From the NCBI RefSeq assembly GCF_000218685.1, contig NW_006763295.1, forward strand, positions 1,782,430 through 1,846,429: a DNA stretch of 64,000 nucleotides. Direction: 5' to 3'. Source of the DNA: Serpula lacrymans var. lacrymans S7.9. Taxonomy: Eukaryota; Basidiomycota; Agaricomycetes; Boletales; Serpulaceae. A model generated the notes under the pieces. That model was not told the origin of the DNA, made no database searches, and saw nothing but the letters and a program-made list of their open reading frames with translations. A program made the position numbers and the translations under genes. Positions 55,278 through 64,000 of this stretch are shown piece after piece. Every line of letters begins with the position of its first letter. Positions within the stretch are counted from its first letter, which is position 1.

Positions 55278-56904
55278 GAAGACTAAAAGAGAGTATTTCT
55301 CAGTCTTATAATCAAGAGACTAATATTGAAGGATAATATACCTAAAAGAGAGTATTTCTAATAGTGTAAAGTGAGTATGATGATATAAAGTAAACTGTAA
55401 AATAACCAGACATACCTCAGTCTTATAATCAAGAGACTGAGGTTTGTGTAAGGCAGAGTGCTACGAGTTTTTGGAATAAGTGTGGGAAAGTTTTGAGCTT
55501 ATGTAATATAGTGGAAAAGCGGTCAAGTAGAGATGAAAGAATGGTGTATGGAAATGAAGAAATAAAAGGATAAAATGATAGGATGTGAGTGTATCATAAA
55601 CAGGATATGCCAACAGGTACTGATATGTAAAATGCTTACGGATCACAAAAGTCTCTGAAGTACTATAAATTGAATTAACATGCCAGCTCTACAACCAACT
55701 ATTACAAATGACAAAAAAACCACATGGCTTGTAATGTGAGTAAACTATAACATCAACTCACAGAATAGTCCACGTGGACCTTAACACATCATATGGTATA
55801 TTTCCACCATAGCACCTAGTGATGTAATGGTACCCACCAACCATATGCCATGTTATGTGCTGTGGAAACCATCATGCTATTTCATGAAATGGTCCAGGTA
55901 AATCATATCACACCATATGGTATATTGCAATCAAACCAGGCACTGCCATAATGGTACACCAGTATTATATTCATTGATATAGTTCAGATAAGCCATGCCA
56001 TGATGACAGAATGAGCCTGGTCATGTGCTGTTAACAATCTGACATTATGTGAAGGAATTGTCCCTACAGACTAATTTGGCCCAAATAGTTCACCCCCATC
56101 ATCTAAACTAAATGGTATTTTACAACTATATATTTTCATATGGTGAACACAAGCTATTTGTCACGCTTGAGATGTTTCATTCGCACCATTTCAGCCACTG
56201 AATATGTTCCCACACAGTGCACAATGTAAGCAATTGCAGCGGGCTGTACAACCTATTTGGCTGGTAGGCTGTATATGTTTATTCTGCCGGTCTTGCGTTG
56301 CCTGCCTCAATTTTTTAATTTTCTTTTTCTCATATTTTACAGGGGCAGTCCTAGTGCTTTGGCTTTTTCTGAATCCTCCCATCTCATATTTGACTTTAAT
56401 GCTTTAGAGGAGGCAGTCAGGGCTTTTAAACAGTAATCTTATTTATTTGTAACTGTCATTTGTATATTGTGCTTTTATAAATCATTGATATTTTGACTGT
56501 TTTTACATTTTGAAAATGAGTGGAAGTGAAATGCTCTGGATTGACCTAGTTAGCTTTGAATGGCGTTTAGAGGAATTAGAGTCATTTATATCAATTCATT
56601 GCAAGATTGTATACAGCTGGGGTGACTTTAATATATTTGACTTTTTATACTATAGGCAATTTCTATATGGTAAAAGCCTGCACATTTTTGCATCCAGTGC
56701 AATATAGTGTGCGCTTATAGCAAGGGACTTTGTAAAATTTGCACTTACTGATCTGAACTGATATTTTGGCTATTATACCATATTTTTTGCACTTTATTGC
56801 ATTTATATCCACATCATGTTTTCCTGGGTATACTATATAGCCAGCACATGATACACATATACGAATATAGGCTCCTATAGATTTCATAGCTGCTATAGTA
56901 GTTA
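55278..56904. other. AT-rich stretch, short palindromes, no gene
   Basis: It holds two copies of ctcagtcttataatcaagagact (55298, 55421), the second within a palindrome ending gactgagg, and scattered catatgg motifs near 55790-55930. The only frames are short. Confidence 0.5.
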
Positions 56905-57024
56905 TACAGTAACCCAAAAAAACTGTTGCAATATTTGGCTGTTTTGAATCTGCAGTCAAAATCATCATGGGGAAAAGTCCTAAAATGGTAGGAACACTTA
57001 TCATAATAGTAAACCTTCTTGGCT

Positions 57025-57390
57025 TGTATTAGTTTTGTCCACACTTGGATATATGCTGCTTTAAGTACAATATTGGCTGGAGACTCCCTGGTTATAAGCC
57101 TGATTATATAGGCTACATTGTATACCAGCAAAATAAGGACACATTGATGTTGTAACTGTGTGCCAGAGCTGCACTCCTTGAAGGGAGGATTATTTGGAGA
57201 TTGGCAGTTGAGAGCTTTAGGTTTAACAGTCTTACTCATGCATTAGCAGGCATATCCAATGAGACTGTGGCACACAGTTGCAACAATCATATATCTATAG
57301 AATCAGGCTTATAACCAGAGAATCTCCAGCCAAAATTGTACTCAAAGTAGTATATATCCAAATGTGGACAAGAAGTAATACAAATATTAG
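57025..57390. repeat. internal fold-back inside the Tc1-like element
   Basis: Arms of about 140 bp (57025-57165 and 57250-57390) are inverted copies: tggctggagactccctggttataagcc against its complement, and gttgtaactgtgtgcca against tggcacacagttgcaac. The loop on the minus strand reads MSKTVKPKALNCQSPNNPP, possibly the first codons of a lost transposase. Confidence 0.75.
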
Positions 57391-57454
57391 CTATTATATA
57401 ATATAATATTATGGGGCTAAAATTCACACCTTAAACATATTATTATGATATTGT

Positions 57455-57866
57455 TGTTACAATAACACAATCTTTGAACTTCCAATTCTCATTCTCTGCT
57501 TTTAACCTTCTTTCTCTTTTGTGCAAGGCAGTACTTTCCTTTTATTTTAAAATTCCACTTTTACTTTTTCGTGCTGCACTGCTTCTCTTTATTTTTAGAT
57601 GCAAAGTCTCTTATGCAGTGGAGCTGGTCACACGGGCTGTGCCCTATGACCTCATCAGCCACCACTCTCATCAACTGTATAGTATACATGTACAAATAGT
57701 CTGTAGTTGTATCAATCCCCCAATAGATCAAGGAGACTCTTAGCGAGTCCTCCTATTGTTTACTCACAACTAACTTGGTCCTACTCTAAGGGGTTTATCC
57801 ACTCCTCTATCAATCCTCTTTGTTTGTTGTTGTATGTGCCAGAGTATTCAAAATTTTGTTGTTACA
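57455..57866 (+). repeat. solo LTR of the Ty3 family, 412 bp
   Basis: It begins TGTTACAATAACACAATC and ends TTGTTACA, complete from end to end and opposite in orientation to the element at 1-6080. Flanks attgt and actgt may be a decayed 5-bp target duplication. Nested within the Tc1-like element, so it inserted later. Confidence 0.88.
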
Positions 57867-58562
57867 ACTGTATGTTGTGTCATCATGTTTTTATATCACT
57901 AATGCTAATTTCCTACCAAGGCCTGAGATGTTTGTGTTTATACCACCAAGGACACCTCTAATAACATACCTAGGAATTACTGCTATTTATCAGATAATAC
58001 TATATTATTGGCATATTAACTTATATCTAGTAGTGGAGTTTTGCTTTAAATAATGATTATAAGCATGGCTAAAGGGGCAACAGAGGGGCAAATAAATACT
58101 AATATATACTACTGTTCCTCACTTAATATACCAACCAAAAAACCATTACAATAAAACACTTTCAATGGTCTAGTTATAGCTATGTTAAATAAAAAGATTG
58201 TTGTGCCATGATCCAAGAGTAAAAAGTCAAAGCCAAAAAGGGTCTACTATTATGATAAATATTTCTACATGAAAATTTTTACTGCAGATTCAACACAGTT
58301 AAACATTGCAACAGTTTTTTTGGGTCACTGTATAACTACTATAGCATTCATGGCAGCCATAAAAGCAACTACAGCACCTTGATAGATATTCTAGAAGCTA
58401 TAGTTGCTATAAGGCCAATTATAGCACTCTATAGCCCTTTATAGTACATCTGATTCTTCTAAACAAACCCAGTAGAGTATCACAACACAATGGGATCCGC
58501 ACCCGTGTACAGTGATTCTGGACCTTCTGGGCATGCAACCAATCAGTATGCTTTCCAAGTAT

Positions 58563-58635
58563 GCCTTGGTAGCTTAGTTGGTAAAGCACCAGACCATGAA
58601 AGCTGGAGTCCCAGGTTCAAGCCCTGGCCAATGCA
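58563..58635 (+). tRNA. tRNA-Phe-like sequence, probably a pseudogene or SINE head
   Basis: The 73 nt fold as a cloverleaf: acceptor GCCTTGG with CCAATGC (one C-T mismatch), D-arm GCTT...AAGC, anticodon arm CCAG...CTGG with T-GAA (Phe) in the loop, T-arm CCAGG-TTCAAGC-CCTGG, discriminator A. The anticodon loop has one extra base and the stem a mismatch, so it may not give a working tRNA. It has A-box-like tagcttagttgg and B-box-like ggttcaagccc Pol III promoter elements. No intron. Confidence 0.5.
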
Positions 58636-58802
58636 TATTTTCTCATACTATAAACAAATGTCATATTTTGTCATAGAGATTATACTATGTTGTTAAGTTG
58701 TGTGGTTTTTATCCCCAAGATATTTTATCCAAGAATAAGTTATGGCAATGTGTGACAAATATGATAAGTCCATGGAAGGTCAATATAATACATATCTATA
58801 AG

Positions 58803-58860
58803 ATGTTTTATAAGCTTTCATAGTGTAGTGGGTAAGTGTGTGTTATTTGTGGAAAGCTCA
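58803..58860 (+). repeat. tRNA-derived (SINE-like) fragment
   Basis: ataagctttcatagtgtagtgggtaagtgtgtg resembles a tRNA 5' half with an A-box. A related sequence occurs on the minus strand at 61700-61815, which suggests a dispersed tRNA-derived family. Confidence 0.35.
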
Positions 58861-59500
58861 AAACAGAATAACCACCATACCAAACAAATTACAGTAATAG
58901 GTTTGCTTGCATATCTCACCAATTGGGTAGCCACTTCTCACACCTGACCGTGTGATGTGAGATAACTGTCACATTAAATTTTTTTACACAGAGTTGAACA
59001 TGTGGGAAATTAGGTCCATATTGGGATAACTCCACACAACACTTGATCACCTTTTCTTTTCTCTTTCCTTTACTCCATCAGTTGTCTGGCCAGCAGTACA
59101 TACTGCTGGCTGGAACCATCAATGTCTTGTCTGGTTAGCGGTACATACTATTGATCCATATATTCTGCATTGAACACAAAGTTACATTATATAAGGACCC
59201 AAGTCTTTGGCCAATTTGCTCGCACTTGATTGAGTGATGATATCTACATTCCGTGTTGACAACTGCCTCTCATATTTTGTTCCTAAGTGATCAAAGATAC
59301 CTCTATACTGGTTACCATATTTGGTAGCTACTCGTGAGTGCACCAAGTTGACAGTACACTCAACAATTCAATGTCACGGTCCAGCATACTCTGCCAGTCA
59401 AAATACAACATTTTGATTATGTCCAACCCAGTCCCATCTATCCACCTTCACTGTAGTCCCCTCCTTCCCATCCTCCTCATCCCATCCTGCCTCAGTCAAT
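58861..59500. other. no gene recognised
   Basis: AT-rich sequence with two similar segments (gtctggccagcagtacatactgctggctgg and a second copy around 59127), each partly self-complementary. It leads into the recombinase remnant. Confidence 0.4.
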
Positions 59501-60300
59501 GTACAATATCCGGTATAACAAGAAAAGGCAGATTAACAAGAGATGACATTCTCACTCAACACTTGCAAAATCCCACTATTCAGCAGGCCTTTCAAGCCAA
59601 TTTGGAAAACACAGCACATTTCAGACATCTTGTAGCACCCATCATCAAAGGCCACAAACACATCCAGCATTTCTGGTCAGAGTGTGTAGAATATTACCAG
59701 CTTGATTTATCACCCAAAAAACTGTGATTGACCCTTCCATCTGCTTGGCAGGTTAAATCATTCATACAGTTTCAAGTTATTGCCTTATGCATAAAACCAA
59801 TGATAGGAGAATTTGCATCCCTAATAACAATGAAGACCTACACTTGGATATTCCTCACACTCTGGCCAAGATACGCCAAGATTGCTTTCCCAAAGCAACT
59901 GCATGACAACATGACCTTGTATATGCTTTCTGACAAATTCAGGGATTTTGCACCACATATGATGGCTATTAGGCCAAAATGTGCCACAAGCATGACAGAT
60001 GTTAACCTTCTCATATGGGCCATATAAGAACACACGATGTACTTTCACACCAAATATATGTGCATACAAGTCATTTATACATTTATACATGTCTGCTATC
60101 TGCCATCTCCACAGAATAACCAGGAGCCATAGTCAAATCCTTGTGCTATTGACACACTAACCAAACCATCATCTAATCTGACCACTGATTCCTTGTGTAC
60201 CCCAAAGATGGCACAATTGAGGTGGCCATCAATATTCTGTTTCACAACCTCAAGGGCCATCGAGATGATGACTCTTTTATCAAGTCAATCATCATATACC
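59500..60300 (+). pseudogene. DUF3435-like tyrosine recombinase remnant
   Basis: Conceptual translation across stops gives an N-terminal helical part (LTQHLQNPTIQQAFQANLEN, FWSECVEYYQLDL), then MKTYTWIFLTLWPRYAK, TLYMLSDKFRDFAPHMMA and TSMTDVNLLIWAI. After further breaks comes KDGTIEVAINILFHNLKGHR followed by DDDSFIKS. The spacing and the LKGxRDDDSF motif resemble fungal DUF3435/FluG-type tyrosine recombinases. The catalytic C-terminus is not visible; repeat A follows. This is identification from memory of the family and needs a profile search. Confidence 0.45.
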
Positions 60301-61267
60301 CAATATCAGTATCAACACAGTTCCCTTTTTATCAGTCAGACATTCTAAAAAATATGTGTCCATAAAAATGATTCAAAAATAAAAAATAATTGCACTGTGA
60401 ATGAATGTCCTACTAAAAAAAAGAAACTGGAGCCACCAGTCCACCATCTAGTCCAAATCCGATAGTTCCATGGCCTTACCAATGGTCTGGTTGTAGTGAA
60501 CCACCTGGTCAAACAAGGGAGGGAGAAAAGTAGTTCTAATCTGGAACTGGTGTGTCCCAGGCAGTGTGTAATAATTGTAGCTATAGTGAAGACAATGAAT
60601 GAAGGATAAGTGTACCCAAGTGAATGGGACAGCAATGCACATGGGCAATGCAAGAGGATGGACCTTTTCCAGCTCAAAACCTACCCAGCCATATTCCAGT
60701 CAGGAAAGATAAGTGACCAATGATTTAATAGATGGCAGATTGATGTTATGAAGGTGGACCAGCTGCCTTATTTGGACTGGCTGCTGGGGCTTTGCTGATA
60801 TTAGCAGTGGCACGTGGTGGTCAACAGATCAGCGATGGAAGCAGATGGAGAGCGGTGACATCAAGTGTGGTGGAGGAGCAAGGAAGACGAGTAGGAGGAG
60901 GGTGGAGGTGACAAAAAAGTGGACTAGAATAGGAAGCCAGAAACAACCATCTGGTGAGAATAAAAAGGACAGTAAAGGGCCCATGGTGGGGCTAGGCAAA
61001 GGGAGGGGAGTAAGGGAGGCAACAAAAACAAGGGTGCAATGCAATGTGTAGCCAGTGGTGATGCAAAAATTTGCCAAAATGCCAAAACGTGGAAAGTACC
61101 AAATGGAAAGTAAAGGTGAGCGCAACTTGATTACCTAATAGAGGTGGTGCTGATCAGCCACAAGTTTGAAAAGGGCAATATTAATTACTATTCTACGTGG
61201 CACTGTGCCTGTGTGGTGCAAAGGCGAGTCTTTTGAATATTTACTTCATTACCGACACCTGTCCATG
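60301..61267 (-). repeat. repeat family A, copy 3
   Basis: Minus-strand copy with both ORFs (60448-60648 and 60829-61125). It extends further upstream than copy 2, sharing cacctgtccatgcat with copy 4. The TATA-containing 3' part is missing. Confidence 0.83.
60829..61125 (-). CDS. ORF1 of repeat family A, single-helix membrane protein (98 aa)
   Basis: The conserved core begins MGPLLSFLFSPDGCFWLPIL, passes through a hydrophobic helix (HFFVTSTLLLLVFLAPPP) and ends LMSPLSICFHR. Copies at 63494-63650 (plus) and 51642-51424 (minus) keep the same frame with residues changed at only a few sites. Upstream codons are less conserved, so the true start may be the internal Met of MGP. No family is recognised. 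Confidence 0.45.
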   Translation of the reverse strand: MRSPLLSIWYFPRFGILANFCITTGYTLHCTLVFVASLTPLPLPSPTMGPLLSFLFSPDGCFWLPILVHFFVTSTLLLLVFLAPPPHLMSPLSICFHR

Positions 61268-61699
61268 CATCACAACCATAAATGAAATTCTATACCCCAA
61301 GCATTACTTATCTACCAGTCGTGTCCTAAAAATCAAGGACTCTATGCACAATATTCCCATGTTACAAAATGAGTGTTATTCATTGACTGGGTGGTCAATA
61401 TCTGATTCACTGGCTCTGCCTGATTTATCAGCCCAAAAGCAGACCACCAAGTTTAGAGCTTGAACCTTAGGAGTGACATTTTTTTTATCAGTCATACAGT
61501 ACAACTCTTATAGCTCATATAGCAAGCTGACCACTATATGAGCTCCTTGGGCCTATAGGGTGCTATAAATGCTTCTATATATGATATGGAAGCTATGAAA
61601 GCTATAGGAGCAACCATAGTGTTATATAGAATTATATAACACAAGCATCTTTCATCCTTCCCCCTACACTTATTACAAATAGTCAACATTAACGACAAT
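61268..61699. other. no gene; ctatag-rich repeats
   Basis: Repeated ctatag/tatag motifs near 61500-61620 resemble those flanking the Tc1-like element at 56860-56905 and 58340-58450. Confidence 0.4.
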
Positions 61700-61815
61700 A
61701 TCAATGTAAATTGTGCAAGAATTGAACCCACAACCATATAAACCACTTTTTTGAGCTTATTAAGCATATGCATACCAGAGCACCTATCCACTACACCATG
61801 TAAGCTTATAAAATA
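61700..61815 (-). repeat. tRNA-derived (SINE-like) sequence
   Basis: On the minus strand atggtgtagtggataggtgc acts as an A-box and gggttcaattcttgc as a B-box, about 60 nt apart, with an enlarged variable region as in Leu/Ser tRNAs. The cloverleaf is not intact. Related to 58803-58860. Confidence 0.4.
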
Positions 61816-61856
61816 TAACATATAATATAGTATATATAACCACTTTTGGGGCTTAG

Positions 61857-62192
61857 TGTCACGATCCCAAACTCCACAACCTAACCTTTCATCTTATCTA
61901 TCCAACTCTGATGTAGAAACACTGATATCACCATATCTAATCACATAGTAGTACTTATCTTATCTTGTCATGTGACCCTCAGTCACATGACTACCTTACC
62001 CATCATACATGCCAGATCCTCATGTTTCTCAGTCAGTGCCTCAAGGCTGACACGTTATTTTACATATATAAGTAGCTAGTTTTCACTGTACATGCTTCAG
62101 CTTTTGATTTCCTCTTAATAAACTAGTTCAACTACCTGCTGTAGATTCAACATCTTTCACTTTGTTAGCTCAGTATAAGTGAAGGCGTTATA
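61857..62192 (+). repeat. LTR of a second Ty3/gypsy family
   Basis: It starts TGTCACGATCCCAAAC, a frequent start of basidiomycete Ty3 LTRs, and has a TATA-like acatatataagtag near 62061, a polyadenylation-like taataaact near 62108, and the end gtgaaggcgttata. The following agctggtatagc may be the primer-binding site. Unrelated to the LTR of the element at 1-6080. Confidence 0.6.
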
Positions 62193-62222
62193 TAATTGAA
62201 AGCTGGTATAGCACTTAGTTGG

Positions 62223-62489
62223 ATGAATCAAATAGAGGCTACCATCATCATAATCCTAATTCCCATCACAACAATCCTATTCTTCCTTTTACTCAAACTT
62301 GACTTTTTCCTCACCACACCATCCTCATCTATTACATCACCTACCCCCCGACCATCTACCATCCTCACTTTTATCCAATCTACACCATCCAACTCCTCTT
62401 TGGAAACCATTCCACTTTCCCCCATCACTTGCCCTACCAATCCCGTACTTAGAGACCAAAACAACGTGGAGTTGTTGAGGTTTTATTAG
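62223..62489 (+). CDS. small ORF with one hydrophobic helix downstream of the LTR (88 aa)
   Basis: It begins MNQIEATIIIILIPITTILF, continues LLLKLDFFLTTPSS and ends in a Ser/Thr/Pro-rich tail. It lies 30 bp after the LTR end and well before the Gag remnant. There is no homologue in the window to test conservation. The layout, a helix then a polar tail, recalls the ORFs in repeats A and B. Confidence 0.35.
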   Translation: MNQIEATIIIILIPITTILFFLLLKLDFFLTTPSSSITSPTPRPSTILTFIQSTPSNSSLETIPLSPITCPTNPVLRDQNNVELLRFY

Positions 62490-62918
62490 CTACAACTTTT
62501 TACCTACATTTACCTTTCGCTTTCCTCTGACCAGGCCGCGCACTTGCGTACACCAGTCGGGAGAAGAACCAACAGCCTAATAAGCGGGTTAATCTGAGAC
62601 AACCGTTTGGACCTCAGACTTCATACAATACTTTTTAGTTACCTTTTATTAAGAATAGTTTTACATACACGGTAGTAGGGAACAGAAGAGGATCCCTTTA
62701 CCTAAAGAGAAGACAGAGAAAGGGAACTTACAAAATTGATGTGTCGATCCAAATTTGTCATTTGGGGAACCATTTTTGTATGCCCTTTGCCAAAGAACCA
62801 TGCAGTATCTGGTCGTTCCTTGATTTCACCCCTGAACCAAAATAAGAAACACCAGAACCACAACCCCTATTCCCACAACCACCAACCAACAAAGATGTCT
62901 TTCAATGCATAGAGAGAG

Positions 62919-63209
62919 ATGAACCCAGACATGTTACTCCCATCAACACCAGGATTGGGGATGAACGGATTAGGAGAGGCCCTACCGCCTACTCCACAAA
63001 GGGAACCATCGCCCACACCAGAGTTGAGGTAAATGCAGAACCTAGAGATGATGGTCCGGATGGCAGTGAACGCCGCAATCCAGGACAACAATGCCGAGTG
63101 GGAAAGGCGATTCCTACAAAGAGATGCAGAAGTTGCCGGCTTGCGAAGAAGGCTCGCAATGCAGCCATCACAGCAGCAGACGGTGTCATGCACCAAAGTT
63201 GATTGGTAG
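62919..63209 (+). pseudogene. Gag-like N-terminal remnant of a Ty3 element
   Basis: The frame MNPDMLLPSTPGLGMNGL is broken by a TAA (63030-63032) and resumes at once in the same frame as MQNLEMMVRMAVNAAIQDNN ... DAEVAGLRRRLA, ending at TAG 63209. The Pro-rich start and helical, charged continuation resemble the start of retrotransposon Gag proteins. No zinc knuckle or Pol follows, because repeat A is joined here. Confidence 0.4.
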
Positions 63210-64000
63210 CATGGACAGGTGTCAATAATGAAGCGGATATTCAAAAAGACTCACCTTTGCGCCACACAGGCACAGTTCCACGTGGAATAGTAATTAATAT
63301 TGCCTTTTTCGAACTTGTGGCTGATCAGCACCACCTCTATTAGGCAATCCAGTCACGCTCACCTTTGCTTTTCCATCCGGTACTTTCCGCGTTTCGGCAT
63401 TTCGGCAAATTTTCGCGTCGCCACTGGCTACACATTGCATTGCACCCTCGCTTTTGTCGTTTCCCTTACTCCCCTTCCTTTGCCTAGCCCCACCATGGGC
63501 CCCTTCCTCTCCTTTTTATTCTCACCTGATGGTCGTTTCTGGATCCCCATTCTAATCCACTTTTTCGTCACCTCCACCCTCCTCCTCCTCATCTTATTTG
63601 CACCCCCACCATTTCTGATGTCACCACTTCCTATCCGCTTCCGTCGCTGATCCGTTGACTACCACGTGCCACTGCTGATATCAACAAAGCCCTGGCGGCC
63701 GGTCCAAATAGGGCAGCAGGTCCATCTTCATGACGTCGATCTGCCATCATATACTATCAAAACATCGGTCGCTCATCTTGCCTGGTTGGAGCGTGGGTAG
63801 GTAGTTTTTGAGCTGGAGAAGGTTCATCCCCTTGCGTTGCCCATGTTCATCGCTGTCCCATTCACTTGGGTACACTTATCTTTTGTCCATCGTCTTCGCT
63901 ACAGTTACACCTACCACACGCTGCCTGGGACTCACTTGTTCCAAATTGGAACTACTCCTCTCCCTCCCTCGTTTGATCAGGTGGTCCAACACAACCAGTC
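63210..64000 (+). repeat. repeat family A, copy 4 (cut by window end)
   Basis: Plus-strand copy from catggacaggtg through ORF1 (core 63494-63650, MGPFLSFLFSPDGRFWIPIL) and most of ORF2 (FELEKVHPLALPMFIAVPFT ... FDQVVQHNQ). It is less decayed than copies 2 and 3: between ORF1 and ORF2 the frame has only the ORF1 stop and one TAG near 63799. Confidence 0.83.

Larger units (their letters stand above)
56907..58330. mobile_element. non-autonomous Tc1-like element with nested solo LTR
   Basis: The ends are inverted repeats of at least 50 bp: CAGTAACCCAAAAAAACTG at 56907 and the complement of CAGTGACCCAAAAAAACTG ending at 58330, both continuing to ttgaatctgcagt. TA flanks both sides (56905-56906, 58331-58332). 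The ends resemble, but are not identical to, those of the element at 52989-54594. Inside are a fold-back and a solo LTR; no transposase core was found. Confidence 0.85.

Noticed and set aside
62196..62222. Earlier start (ATGAAAGCTGG-like frame at 62196) for the small ORF after the LTR
   Set aside because: It overlaps the likely primer-binding region and lacks an ATG at that position; the ATG at 62223 is preferred.

Overview
The window reads as genomic DNA of a filamentous basidiomycete, most likely an agaricomycete. The genes are broken by many short introns (about 45-65 bp, GT...AG). The gene families are typical of that group: an agaricomycete-type kinase-like family, an NTF2-FMO fusion, a CFA synthase with ten exons. 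The transposon load is also fungal: Ty3 chromovirus, Copia, Harbinger, Tc1/mariner, a KDZ-like transposase and a DUF3435-like recombinase. There is a 100-N assembly gap at 34139-34238. Exon joins were read by eye from splice sites and frame continuity, and no RNA evidence was available.

Layout. 1-6080 is a nearly complete Ty3/gypsy chromovirus on the minus strand (Gag, Pol with chromodomain, and LTRs identical over the 218 bp visible in both). It sits in a palindrome-rich minisatellite (6081-7080) that has related motifs at 8361-8500. 8552-13042 is a Copia element with one stop and no 3' half of RT. 13043-17023 is a mosaic of a dispersed repeat (family A), a decayed second Copia element and an inserted repeat (family B). 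17043-26187 is a block of about 4.3 kb repeated in tandem (two full copies and one partial), carrying a 70-aa gene, a 238-aa gene and a kinase-like gene. After a gene-poor stretch, 28651-47789 is the main host-gene island: CFA synthase, an intact Harbinger element (30694-35171), a DHA14-type MFS transporter, two tandem flavin monooxygenases and a multi-pass membrane protein. 47790-64000 is mostly nested repeats: a MITE, family A copies, LTR fragments, a dead Tc1 element, KDZ and tyrosine-recombinase remnants, a Tc1-like non-autonomous element with a solo LTR inside it, tRNA-like sequences and a Ty3 remnant.

How the genes may work together. Each tandem block has a head-to-head pair (238-aa gene on minus, kinase on plus) separated by about 0.7 kb, which suggests a shared promoter. 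One stretch of about 640 bp is identical between blocks although its flanks have diverged, which suggests gene conversion. The transporter and two oxidases lie side by side and could serve a common lipophilic or secondary-metabolite substrate, but no core biosynthetic enzyme is present. Three unrelated LTR-like repeat families each carry a short ORF for a single hydrophobic helix; with the kinase block these are the best candidates for something undescribed.
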